Shown here in pieces: positions 42,050 to 53,300 of a DNA stretch of 64,000 bases; position 1 is the first letter of the stretch, and every line of letters begins with the position of its first letter. The notes beneath the pieces were generated by a model. The model made no database searches and was not told the DNA's origin. It saw only the letters and a program-made list of their open reading frames with translations. The position numbers and the translations under genes are program-made. This stretch comes from Bactericera cockerelli (taxonomy: Eukaryota; Arthropoda; Insecta; Hemiptera; Triozidae): contig CM044961.1 in NCBI GenBank assembly GCA_024516035.1, forward strand, positions 5,825,515 through 5,889,514, written 5' to 3'.

Positions 42050-42370
42050 CCACCGCTCTCTCTTTTTCTCTCCTTCTCTTTCTCTCTTTCTCCCTCTCTC
42101 AGAAGTTATTTTATTAGCTTAGGTGGTAGTCTAAGATTAAATATTGTAAAAAATATATGAAACTTATCAATCAATCAATCTGTATCTCTCCCTTTCTCTC
42201 TTTCTCTCTCCCTCTCCCCATCTCCGTTCCTCTACATCCCTCCCTCACTTCCTTTCTCTCTCTATCTCATCTTCTCTCTCCTCCCTCCCTCTCTCTCTCT
42301 TTCTATCTCCCTCCATCCATCTCTCTCTTTTTCTCTATCCCTCCCTCCCCTCTCCTCTCTTTCTCTTATG
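42050..42370. repeat. (TC)n-rich tracts
   Basis: CT-rich blocks at 42053-42100 and 42185-42365. The 86-codon plus frame is an artefact. Confidence 0.85.
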
Positions 42371-42399
42371 ATACAACTCATTCATGGTTAATATGTTTC

Positions 42400-43060
42400 C
42401 CTAACGTTCCAGGATGACCACAGTGCGGGATTCGAATCTCATGACGGGAAAAACTCACTATGAGGAATTCATTTGACCAGCAGCGCCTTCATTTTATGTG
42501 AGGCGATCTAGAGCGACGGTAAGTTATTTAAAAAAATAAAAATAAATACAAATAAAAAAATCAACATGTACCATCTAATATAAAACATGACGGGGGATGG
42601 CATGAATGACGACTAAGTGCAACTATAATAAAAATAAATAAATAAACATAATCTGTATATTTTTTTCTGGCAAAGCAATACCTACGAAATAGATACTTTT
42701 GTAAAATTATTGCAAAATACTCAAGAATCTTATTTTAATTTTTTAATTACCTACTGACAAAACATCACAAAATGGTTTATAAATAAATATTATTTACAAT
42801 ACAATAAAAGTAAATTATTTCAATTCTAACAAGTTTTTTCCTATTTAAGCCTGTGCTACTAACTACTGATAAAACTTAAACAAAGAATGGAATTAATAGA
42901 CGTTTTTGTAATACCTCTGTGGCGCTAAGTCACAGATTGCCTACTGTGTAAGATAGGGAAAACCGACGCTTAGCAATGACTTGTGATATAGAATTTGTCT
43001 ATTAATTTCGCCCTAAGAAATAAAAAAACACTGCCAATTATGGACACAATACTTCCTCGT
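42400..43060. other. No gene seen
   Basis: AT-rich DNA with A/T homopolymers. No recognised repeat or frame. Confidence 0.4.
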
Positions 43061-43064
43061 GATT

Positions 43065-43745
43065 GTTTAACAGTGTAAACACGTGCCAATTTTGAGATTT
43101 TATACAAAATTACTTGTATCTCCAAAACGACTGAACCGATTTTCTTCAAACTTGATTTAAATGGTAGAATATTGTTTTTTCTACATTCTAGATTCCATAA
43201 AAATTCTGTATCGGCAAGTCGTGGTCCTTATTTTTTTTTTTACTTTTTTGTCTAAAATTTCGGATTTTCTTAAATATCAGAGTCAAATTATAATTAATTG
43301 AAAATTAAATATAAATAACCTATGTAAAACAATAATATGCATATACATACAAAATTTTATCAAAATCGGGTGTACCGTTCACGAGATATAAGCGTTTAAG
43401 TAAAAAGTTAGTGGTCAGGCGCATGGTCTTTTTCACTCAGAACTGCTAATATGAATTCGATGAATTTAAAATGGGACCATCTACAGAATGTCTCCTATGT
43501 GTGCAAAATTTCATCAAAATCCGTTCAGTAGTTTCTGAGATTTGCGCGTTACAAAGAATCGTTTTGACAGACAGACAGATCGACAGACCGACGGACCGAC
43601 AGACCGACACAAAACCAAATTTGCTCAGAAAGTTATGAAACGTCCAGAAATATGAAAAAAATTGAAATCGCAGCAAAAAAATATTTTTTTTACAAAAACG
43701 AACACAATACTTCCGATTTCTAATATTAGAAATTTCTCGCAAGTA
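43065..43745 (+). repeat. Second copy of TCTGTATCGGCAAGTCGT repeat plus (GACA/GACC)n and TACTTCCGATTTC end
   Basis: 43065-43285 matches 40385-40620. Downstream are AAAATTTCATCAAAATCCGT, GACAGACAGACAGATCGACA and ACAAAAACGAACACAATACT with TCCGATTTCTAATATTAGAA, the dispersed repeat also seen at 19352 and 21245. Together this may be one ~680 bp element. Confidence 0.55.
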
Positions 43746-44224
43746 ATATCTATGTCTACCATTACAATATCTACATCTATGTATGTCCTTAAAAGTAAAA
43801 CTAATTAAATAAAATTATGAGTCACGAAACTGCCTCACACTTAATGAGACTACTGGGCCCCTAAAATAGAACCAGGGGCATCCTTCTGAGCCCTTTGCGT
43901 GACAGCTGGACGTTTGGAAACCAATAATGTGGGGTTCTCTTGTCCTCAATTCATAGTTTTTCCCTATAATAGATGATGATAAAATATAGATGATAAAGTA
44001 TAGAGGAAATTCTGTCCTTTTCAGGGCCAATGACTAATAATACTAAGGAAAAACAAAGATATACACTATACACGCCTCGCCTCCTTGACTTTACCTGTTG
44101 ACCTCCTTTTCAGTCACACACCTCAAATAAAGGCAGTCTGCTTCATGATATTTAAGTTTCCTTCCCAAATTACCTTTCCGTTAACGAATTGAAAATTATG
44201 GCATGACTATTTGTCCTCAAATTC

Positions 44225-44695
44225 ATACATAATATTGAGCGCACAATTTGTGGTAGAATCCCAGCTTTCTATACGGAAGATCCTGGGTTCAAAGAGCCGT
44301 CAAACTGAATATATATTTGTGTAACAATTATATATTCATAATATTTAATATTAGACTGCTATCTAAATCTTAAAGTCTATGATATAGACAAGTCAAGCTT
44401 TTAAGTATGAAAAACTCTTGTGACTATGAATCCTTGTCTCATAATATGAATATATATTTGAAAGAAATGGTATTCAAATTTTGGTTACAGTTATTTGTAA
44501 GGGATAACTTCCGGTGGGCTCGTGTTGACCCAGCACCTAATTTTAATATGTCTCGCCAATAAGAAGAGAGGCATAATAATACTACGAGATGGGGGAATCT
44601 ACAACACAGACCATGACACTATGAGCGTCTACAGTTACAGTAGCTTCTGTTTCATGGATGTGAAATAGTGAAATAAAAAAAGCTGTGAAACATCT
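44225..44695 (+). mobile_element. Interrupted SINE, GCACGAATAGCTCAGTGG family
   Basis: A head remnant (CTTTCTATACGGAAGATCCT GGGTTC) is separated by ~180 bp from the body (GGATAACTTCCGGTGGGCTC through TTTCATGGATGTGAAATA). Confidence 0.6.
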
Positions 44696-44999
44696 TCAAC
44701 AAACAAACAAAAATCGCACCTATTGCTTGGTACTCTGCAACGCATGAAGGTGTATTAATGAAGGTATAGAAATATAAAACATGAAAACACTCAAAATAGT
44801 TTCAACAAAAATATGAATCATGTTTATTTTAAGCTTACATTTTTCTATTGGTACAGAACCCACAGAATGTAGAATTGTAGATTCAGAAAGGTCGAAAAAT
44901 AAAAACACTAGAAATATTTTGAACAAAAATATGTAGCGTACTACTTGCTTACAGTTTTCTAATAGTATACTTTACGTATACACCTGTAAAGCAAAGTAA

Positions 45000-45335
45000 A
45001 GTATTCTAAAGTATACGTATGTACATAAGTATACGTTAAATATACTAAAGTATACGTAAAGTATACTAAAGTATACGTAAAGTATACTAAAGTACACGTA
45101 AAGTATACTAAAGTTTACGTACGTACTTAAGTATATGTTTAATATACTAAAGTATGCGTACGTACTTAAGTATACATTTAATATACTAAAGTATACGTAA
45201 AATATACAAAAGGACACGTTAAGTATAATAAAGTATACGTATGTACTAAATTATACATTAAATATACTAAAGTATACGTATTTACTTAAGTATACCTACG
45301 TCTATAAGTATTAAGTATACGTTAACTATAATGTA
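45000..45335. repeat. ~21 bp AAAGTATAC/GTATACGTA minisatellite
   Basis: About 14 degenerate units of AGTATACTAAAGTATACGTA. The unit contains the palindrome GTATAC, so the array can form many small hairpins. The 81-codon minus frame is a by-product. Confidence 0.9.
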
Positions 45336-45469
45336 TAGGTGTGTGATACAAATACTACGAGATGGGGCAGAGCTACAACCTGTACAGTTGTAGTCACTTG
45401 GGGAGTTGCAAGTACAAATAATTGAGACCCGGAATTTTAATCAATAGAATTAATGTCTAGGGACATGGG

Positions 45470-45680
45470 GAGAGAGAGGATTGAAAAATTGATGAAGAAG
45501 AGTGATGGGTGAGAATGAGAGAGAGAGAGAGAGAGAGATAGAGAGAGAGAGAGATAGAGAGAGAGTGAGAGAGAGTTTCAAGGGTGAAGGACAGAAAAGA
45601 ACAGACTGAGAGGAACATAGAGAGGGTGAGAAAGCAGAATTGAAAGGGAGAGAGGGATAGTGAAAAATAATGATGAATGT
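45470..45680. repeat. (GA)n tract
   Basis: GA blocks from ~45517 to 45575 and purine-rich DNA on either side. Minus frames are artefacts. Confidence 0.9.
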
Positions 45681-45773
45681 CAAGTTCTTCTTTATACAAG
45701 AAGTCAACTCAATACAAGATCATCCTTCCCGGGCCAAACTTCCCGAGTGTCTTAATCTGTAATTGAAATTAAT

Positions 45774-45830
45774 AGAGCAAAACTTGATCAAGGGTGGTGC
45801 TACTGCCTACTGCATTCTCTTACAATGAAA
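45774..45830. mobile_element. CTTGATCAAGGGNGGTGCTA fragment
   Basis: AAACTTGATCAAGGGTGGTG and CTGCCTACTGCATTCTCT match 21165-21205. Confidence 0.6.
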
Positions 45831-46309
45831 GTGAAGAACTGAAGAGAAAGTTGGTGATATCAGAGAAAATATAGAAGTTAGAAAAACATTGCAAGGGAGA
45901 CGTGAGAGTTGACAAGAATGGAGAGCTGGGGAGAAAACTTTAATTGAGTTTTAGAGTGTGCTCGTTGAGTGAAAATTTGGAGTATGTGACCGTGTTTCGT
46001 AGTTTCGTATAGGTATCATGGAAGTATATACACTAGCTAGAATGAAAGAAGCATGAAAATGTGTGACAGAGATTGAGTGCGAGAAGCACTTTTCCCAAAT
46101 TACATGTGCACTCTTCCTCTTCCCAAATTATATGCAAAATTACGTTTCTGGAAGTTATTTCTACAAGGCTCCATAGTTTTTCTTCGGTTTCCTTAAGTAT
46201 AGGATTTACTTCTTTATATTTATAATTATTGAGAAAATAATGTATCTTGGAGTCTAACTCCTTCAGGTGCCAGATCGAAAAGCAGACTTAAAAATGAATA
46301 AAAGAAGAA

Positions 46310-46770
46310 GATGAGAAAAATAAAATAAGTCATGTACAATTTATTGTATACTGAACAATTACTTGCGTTTCAGAAGCTTCGAGTTTCTTAAGTTCTTCAG
46401 GTGACAGTGGTCCTGTCACAAAAGATCTATTTAAGGTCGCAGTGACAAAGAGCTTTCGTAGCCGACAGCCCTACTTATACCAATACCAAGCCTCAAGTCT
46501 GGAATTTTCTTAAATTCTTCATGTGACAGTACACAAAAAGCCTTTTAAAAAAAAGAAGGAGTTGATGATAAAAAAAGAAGAAGAAAATATGTCATGTACA
46601 ATTGTACACTGAACAATTACTTGCGATTCAGAAGCCTCAAGTCTGGAATTTTCTTAAGTTCTTCAGGTGACAGTACAAAAACAGGCTTAAAAAAAGAAGG
46701 AGTTGATGATAAAAAAGAAGAAGAAAATAAGTCATGTACACTGAGTAATTACTTGCGCTCATAAGCCTGG
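46310..46770. repeat. Imperfect triplication with exon-like content
   Basis: A ~130-180 bp unit repeats three times: TAAGTCATGTACA, GAACAATTACTTGCG, CAGAAGC, TTCTTAAGTTCTTCAGGTGACAGT. Read on the minus strand, each unit encodes a short LSPEELKK peptide, twice followed by a stop. No full gene is visible. See the finding on this region. Confidence 0.6.
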
Positions 46771-46779
46771 AATTTTCCG

Positions 46780-47260
46780 TTGTTCTCTTGAGTAGGTGTA
46801 ATTAAGACCTGGAGCATCTCTTCAATCTAACGAGCATTTTCTTTCCCCAAGCCTACGTGAGACGTGTGGTTTATTGACAGTTGAATAATACATTCCATGC
46901 CTCGACTTGTTCCGTGATAAATTCCAAAGCCTTTGTCAACGGAGTCTGGTTATGATATAATACGCCCAACTTAAGCAATGCTTATGGGGACAATTTTATT
47001 GTTGAAACAATGGTGTTGTTTTTATACAAATTATAAAATATATTAAGTTATATCGCTGGGGGACGTTAAACAGAGACACTACCAGCATTGTCAGGCCAAA
47101 AGATAACTTAGATAACGTAAAATCGAGCCGTAAAATGTGGAACTAGGAGTTCCAGATCCAAACAACCTCAAGTAAAATATGTAGAAAATTAGAAAAAACA
47201 ACTGTTAGAAGATCATCTAAATACGTACATATGCATGAAAGCTTATAAAATTATAATAAT
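46780..47260. other. No gene seen
   Basis: AT-rich DNA with no supported feature. Confidence 0.4.
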
Positions 47261-47261
47261 A

Positions 47262-47335
47262 CTCCTTAATGGAAGGTAACCAATAGACGAGGTTAATGTT
47301 CAAAGCATTTTTCACGACCTGAACTTCAGAGTCTT
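47262..47335 (-). mobile_element. 3' fragment of TAGTCAAGTGGTTAA SINE
   Basis: AATAATACTCCTTAATGGAA GG and GGTTAATGTTCAAAGCATTT are present. The head is missing. Confidence 0.65.
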
Positions 47336-47559
47336 ATTAATATTTATTTTTTTTAATTTAAATGTGTTTTTTTGTGTTATTATATCACAATTTTTAGTGG
47401 GTAGCGTAGAATTATAGGATATATCTTTCAATATCTTATTTTTGCCTTTCATTCCGTCAATGGTCGCTGCTCACATTAAAGCAGCTACTCATTTTTCCTC
47501 ACGAGTCTTATTATTGTGCAGTTACATTCTCAAAGTATTAAGGAAATATCCTTGTAATA

Positions 47560-47760
47560 TTATTATTATACAATTCTTTAATAGATACAAAAGGACATTA
47601 TGTACAATTGTACATATAAATAACAACAGTGAAAAAATGAAAAAAAAAACAATATATACAATAAAAATGAAAAAGAATAAAAAATATTTGAAAGCATATG
47701 TCCTAACTAAAGGGCGGGGTTATTGCCTACGGCAATCTCTTCCACCCAACCCTTTCAGCT
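47560..47760 (-). mobile_element. Retroelement tail fragment, GGGCGGGGTTATTGCC type
   Basis: ATTATACAATTCTTTAATAG through CTAACTAAAGGGCGGGGTTA and CCTACGGCAATCTCTTCC. The 123-codon plus frame over it is not a gene. Confidence 0.55.
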
Positions 47761-48689
47761 GCATGCGCTTGTTTGTTTACATTACAAGTCAAGTACTTGG
47801 TCTTGTAATGTAAACAATATTGTAATTGTAAGATTGAATAATCAAGCTCTAGAATACTATAGAACAGGTAAATTCAATGAAACAACATTTAACATACATG
47901 AAGTGCATATAACCTATAAAGTTGTAAAACACCACTTTAATATGGTATGTTTATCTAGAAGATAGATAGATAGACATAGTGTGCATAACATGCTTTATTG
48001 GATAATGACCCTTGTCTTAGAACCGGTTTGTACAGATAGAATCTTATCCAACTCATTTGAATCATACGCATCTTGATCTTGAAATACATGACCTAGACAA
48101 GCTCCACATGGTCGTTATTGTCTCTGGAATTGCCATTTAATTTATTCTTATCTAATCTGAAAAAAATACTAAACGGGCAAATTATAAAATCCATACATTG
48201 TCACAAATCTGTTATTATCCAATCTGAAGTTTGCCAACAACAAAGTAACTTTGTAGAACTTTATGCTGACCTCATGAAGATAGTGTTGTTCTTGTTAGAA
48301 GATATTCTTGGAAATAAAAAACCAGTATTTATATAACAGTACATTAGTATGTGTAATTAGAAAAATATTTACATTTTCACATCATCTTTTTTCTGACTTA
48401 CAGAATACCTTACTAAAGTTGGTATTCATTACTAAACTTGTAAAAGTATAAAATTCTTGTTGCTTTATCTAATGCATAGTTCTAAATTATGCAATATTCA
48501 AATATACATTTCAAAATCGTATCGAAACAATGTTTGTTAATTGTGAAAACTACAAATGAGTTTAAAGGTTTTGAGGTCTCAAATTTGAAATGGAGTAATA
48601 AATAATTTTCATGACTAGTGCATTGAAGTGTTGCGGTTTGAAAATGTGAAATGGAGAAGTTTGAAAAGTTTCCTGGTAATAAGTTAATA

Positions 48690-48770
48690 ATAATACTCTT
48701 TAGTGGAAGGTAACCACCAGGCGAGGTTAATGCTCAAAGCATTTTCTACCACCTAACCCTAACACCTAAC
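48690..48770 (-). mobile_element. 3' fragment of TAGTCAAGTGGTTAA SINE
   Basis: AATAATACTCTTTAGTGGAA through TTTTCTACCACCTAACCCT. Confidence 0.7.
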
Positions 48771-48910
48771 GCCGTTATAGTGATAACGGCGGTGTATAAA
48801 CACCTTAAGAGAAAAACATTGGCTGACTCTAAATGGTGTAATGGGAATTCCACAAATCCACACACTGCTAACTGTTCAAAGGATTTTCTCAAGTAAATTA
48901 CTTTTATTAA

Positions 48911-49102
48911 AATTTACAGATAGAACATGAAAGTCAATTCTTCTGATGGTAATGCTCCCAACACGCTGGTAGCATTACCTCTCTGGATTGTCATACTTAT
49001 TTTTGCTACTAGGTGACTCATTGATTGTGTGTTCCCTGTCTTCTCTATCATCTTTTTTCCTATCTCCTGAATCCAAGTTATTCGATGAGTCAAAATGAAC
49101 AT
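48911..49102 (-). CDS. Diverged C-terminal fragment of the VQRGNAASVLG family
   Basis: The frame ends ..KISMTIQRGNATSVLG.. and FMFYL then stop, with TTTTAATAAAAG 6 nt downstream. It is aligned by pattern with 23605-23799 and 54044-54169: a Lys/Glu-rich segment, TGN/TGD, a hydrophobic-Gln run, IQRGNA, SVLG, then an acidic spacer and FY. Function unknown. It could be a decayed or active last exon. Confidence 0.4.
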
Positions 49103-49734
49103 TCAGTTTGATATTATTTTGGAGGTTTCTTGATACAAGCCACAAAGATGGATTTCATTGAATATGGAGCAGGACCTGTTACCAGAAAACTTTCTCACAC
49201 CCACAATCCTCGAATAACCCAATCAACTGTACTCTAATTGGATTATTTGGGTAAACAGCACTTCTGATTGGGTTTAAATATGTTTAAATGACAAAATTTG
49301 ACGGTTGAAAAGGATATTTAGGAATTTTGAAAGTGAGACTGTTTCCTGGAACAATTCCAAGGACTTTCTTTTCAAAAGAAATTTCATTTCATTTAAATCA
49401 TTATTGATTAAATTAAATTAATGCTAAATAATAATAAAGCAACAAATAAAGTTCAAATGGAGAATCAATTTCAAAACTACTGAGTTCAAAAAAAGCAAAA
49501 GCCACTTTGCTAGTTCGTCACAAAGGTTATTTATAAAAGCATGACCAAGTAAAATACTTTACATTTCACATAAAATATGTAACTATGTTAAATATTTACT
49601 TTAAAAACTAATTATATGATACATACATAATATTATATTTATCACAATGGCACATGAAAATGAGGAAATAATGTCATTTTAATGTTAAAATGGAAAGTAT
49701 AAAGTTGTAGTTGTAACTAACTTGGCTACAGCTG

Positions 49735-50045
49735 TAAGGAGTGCATCACTTCCAGCAGCTTTATGCAGATGCGAAGTTGCACTTTATGCAGATATAAAGT
49801 TGCACTTTATGCAGATATAAAGTTGCACTTTATGCAGATATAAAGTTGCACTTTATGCACATCTAAAGTTGCACTTTGTGCAGATATAAAATTGGCTCCT
49901 GAACCATACATTTTATGTGCGATCAACCAACGTTAGAACTTGGGCTTTATCTTTATAACCAATTAAACCCTTGGAAAACTGCAAGAAAGCCTTGTTGTGG
50001 TTGGCTAGTCTCTTCTCTGTTTATAGTCCTCTAGCAGGACAGGAA
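49735..50045. mobile_element. CTACAGCTG repeat interrupted by a 24 bp minisatellite
   Basis: ACTTGGCTACAGCTGTAAGG matches the dispersed repeat at 52505. At 49765-49885 about five units of ACTTTATGCAGATATAAAGT TGC occur, then the repeat resumes (ATTTTATGTGCGATCAACCA, GAACTTGGGCTTTATC). Confidence 0.7.
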
Positions 50046-50303
50046 TGTGTAAAGTGAGATCGTTTTGTTTTTTTTTTTAATTTTTTTTTTTTAATTTCAT
50101 AATATACTTTTATTTAGTTTTATTATATATAAAAAAAACTTGTCCCAGGGACCGTCCTTCCGGAGACCGTCGAATGCAAGAAGCATTTCTTCTTTGAATG
50201 GCCAGACCAATTTTTTGGTAAAGAAAATGATTGGAACGGTGATCACCCGTAATTCCAATCAATTTCTTTCAACAACGATCTTTTGATCGTTTTGTTGTTG
50301 TTG

Positions 50304-50330
50304 TTTTTTTTTTTTTTTTTTTTTTTAATG
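50304..50330 (-). terminator. Candidate 3' end of the P450 transcript (ATTAAA and A-run)
   Basis: About 20 bp past the stop codon, minus-strand CATTAAA is followed by a ~20 nt A-run. ATTAAA is a common variant poly(A) signal, but the genomic A-run may belong to a retroposed neighbour. This is inferred from sequence only. Confidence 0.35.
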
Positions 50331-50347
50331 AATCTCAAGTGCATCTT

Positions 50348-53300
50348 TTACTTCAAATGCATGACTGTTGGATCCTCGACAACATGTTTTTCATGTTGAA
50401 ACATGTTTTTCCTCCGCTCTCTAAACCTGACCTTGCAGTAGCTGGGAACCTTCACTGTCATGTTCATCTCAACGTGAATGTCTTCAAACTTCTCGCACTC
50501 TTTGCTCGTGAGGATTTCAAAGTTCCGAAGCAGAGTGGCTGCCATGGTTTTCATCTGGAGCATACCGTAGCGTGCTCCTATACAATTCCGAGGACCGTTG
50601 ACGAAAGGAAGGTAGGAGAATGGCGGAGGTTTAGTGGGATTTTCCGGGAGCCATCGGTCAGGATCAAAACTGTTTGGATTGGCAAAGTGAAGCGGGTTGT
50701 TCTGTATGTTTCCCACCAGTATCGCCACTGTGGTTCCTGTTGAAATAGTAAATCGCAGTCGTGACTAGTTGGGGTAATGTTAAAATATCCTATAAACAAA
50801 CCTCAATATCAATTTATTTATTGTGAATAATTATACAAGTATATGTGTTTCACATTTAAGATTAGGTTTTATTATACATTTATACCTAATTTTAAATGTG
50901 AAACCTCAGTACCTTGATCGATAAGGCAGCGGACTTTTAATCGGAGGTCGGGTCCCAAATTGAGAAAATATTTAATAAAGCTAGTTTGAGTAGTTGGTGA
51001 TATCACGGTGGTGATTAACACAAACATGATAACTTCTAAATAACATCTTCTGGTAATAACAAACAATGGGTAGGACAATTTCTGAAGCTATGGATTCTTT
51101 GCAAACTATTTTACGTCCACAGATTTCCATAGAATGTCTTCAGAATGATCCAGCTGTTGTGAAAACTCAACAACGACAAGTTGATTGGGCAATGCAAGGC
51201 GGCCCAATGCCGGTGCGAGGAGACCCTGGACCTGATTAACTTTGAGAAAGGATACCACCGTGCAGCCTCCGTGGCGTAATGGTTGTGACTACTGCCCGTA
51301 GTCCAGAGTTCCCGAGTTCAACTACCGGTTGGGTCAGACTTTTCGACGAAAATTCTGTTCCATCCAAACACGTGAGGCTGGCATTTCCGGCCCTACCCAG
51401 GCTGGGTGAGGTTAACTCTTTGCGGCACAGCTCGGATTTTTTTAAATAACCTTTCCGGCACGGTGGTCCCCAGAAAGACCACTTGGAAAATGTACCTTAC
51501 TGCACGGTGGTCCATATGAGAACTGTCTTTAGTATCGTCTCAGCACGCTTCACTCAGCCAGGGACTACTCAAGCTTCTTCCTATTGGATAAAAGTTTTCG
51601 GCTGTAGTCGGACATTGTCGTAGCTTTCACAAGGCACAACAAGTCAGGAGGGCCCGTGCAGTAAGGTCCCATTTTATGTGGTCCTCCTTGGGACCACCGT
51701 GCCGCAAAGAGTTAATGTTGGTAGCTGGTACGATTCCAGCGAATGGAGGGTAAAACCCCCGTCCTGACTATCTATCTCAGTCAGGACGTTAAAACCAAAT
51801 AAAATCAACTGGTCACAATAGATCTAATTAGGTCGCAGTGTTAATTGTAAGGGTTTCATTGAAAGCCCTGCAACCAGGTCAGATAATAATAATAATAATA
51901 AAAGGATACCATTCTAGAATTTGCAATTGTAATAAATACATGGAATTGATTTACAGCAAGAAAAAAAATCTTACCCTGTGGAAAAACATACTCCTTATTC
52001 TCAGATGTCACTGTTATATCTTCAGCAACATGCCTGGCGGTGATCGGACCAGCAGGAAACATCCTCAGGCATTCTTTCAGGACTCTGTCCAGGTATTCCA
52101 GACTGTTCAGATCCTCAACACTTGGGCAAATGTTGGAATCCTCTCCGAGCACTTGAACTATTTCCTCGTATGCCTGTGGAATAGAACCCAGCCTTTTAGT
52201 TAGGACATTTCATAAAAAAAATTATATTGTTTACAATTTCATATATTTTTTGTGGAAATATTATCACAAATGTAATACGTGACTCTCACAAAATAATACA
52301 CAACCACCTGTATCAAAGAACATGAGAAGAAGAAAAAAAAAATGTATACTGTGTCGTTTAGGCCAGTTGTAAAGTTTTTTAAATAAATATTTTTACGTTC
52401 TCTTATTATGTCCTTATCAATAAAGTGTAAAATAATAAATATTAATCTTGTTATTTTCAATATTGCACTCTTTTTCTGAAGATTGAGTTTTTGTTATTGT
52501 AACCAGCTTGGCTACAGCTGGGGACAGTGATGGTCTCCGGCCAACTTAAGTTTAAAAGTTGGCTTGTTTTGGTGCAATCAACCATAGTGAGAACTTGGGC
52601 TTTTTCTGTGAAGCCCAAAAGCGAGTTTTGATGGTGCAAGTAGACTCTGTCAATATGTGGAAGAAATGTTCTAAACATGGCACTGGTGCGAAACGCTACG
52701 CTAAAATCTGAACTGGTGTTTCAGAATCGAGTATGGAAAAAAAGAAAAAAATATTTAAAAATAAAACAGAGACTACAAGCACCTCCTTGAAAATTCAAAC
52801 TTACTTTCTGTTGTACCGAAGGGTTTTGAGCAAGCAAGATGAGTAGCATGGTGTATTCTATGACTAGAGTATCTGTGCCAGCCAAGACCATTGTTAACAT
52901 ATGAGCTATGATGTCGTCTTCACTCATTGCATGTTCTCCTCGCAGCAAATGCTCAATGAACGTTTTTGCTGTGTAACAGGAGAATTTTTAATATAGAGAA
53001 ACGTAATAAGATAAAATATTACTATAAGTTACAGTCAGACCTGGATAAAAAAAAACGGTTTACAGGTCAAATTTACCTCTCTAACAGGAATCTGAAAGGA
53101 AGGATTACCTGAAAGGAAGCAATTGCTGAGGCGTTCAATTTGTATACAAGTCACTACATGTAAGAATGCAGTTGGTTTTTGGAAGTCTTGGGCCCACGCG
53201 GCCTGTCAGAACCCCTCGACAAGACAAGACAAGATTTTAAAACTGAAACCTGGTTAGAAGAGAAAGAAAGCCGTTCATCTTATACAGGGTGGGGCAAAAG

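Noticed and set aside
45000..45335. CRISPR-like array
   Set aside because: The units have no distinct spacers and are degenerate along their full length. The host is eukaryotic. It is a minisatellite.
48118..48336. 72-codon plus-strand frame with some protein-like composition
   Set aside because: No recognisable family and no supporting exon structure. Left as non-coding.
49760..49885. CRISPR-like array
   Set aside because: 24-bp units follow each other without spacers, so it is a simple minisatellite.
50339..50743. 134-codon plus-strand frame
   Set aside because: Antisense shadow of the P450 heme-binding exon. The frame at 61671-62048 is the equivalent shadow in the second P450, and 55075-55470, 51838-52203 and 62734-62925 shadow other exons.
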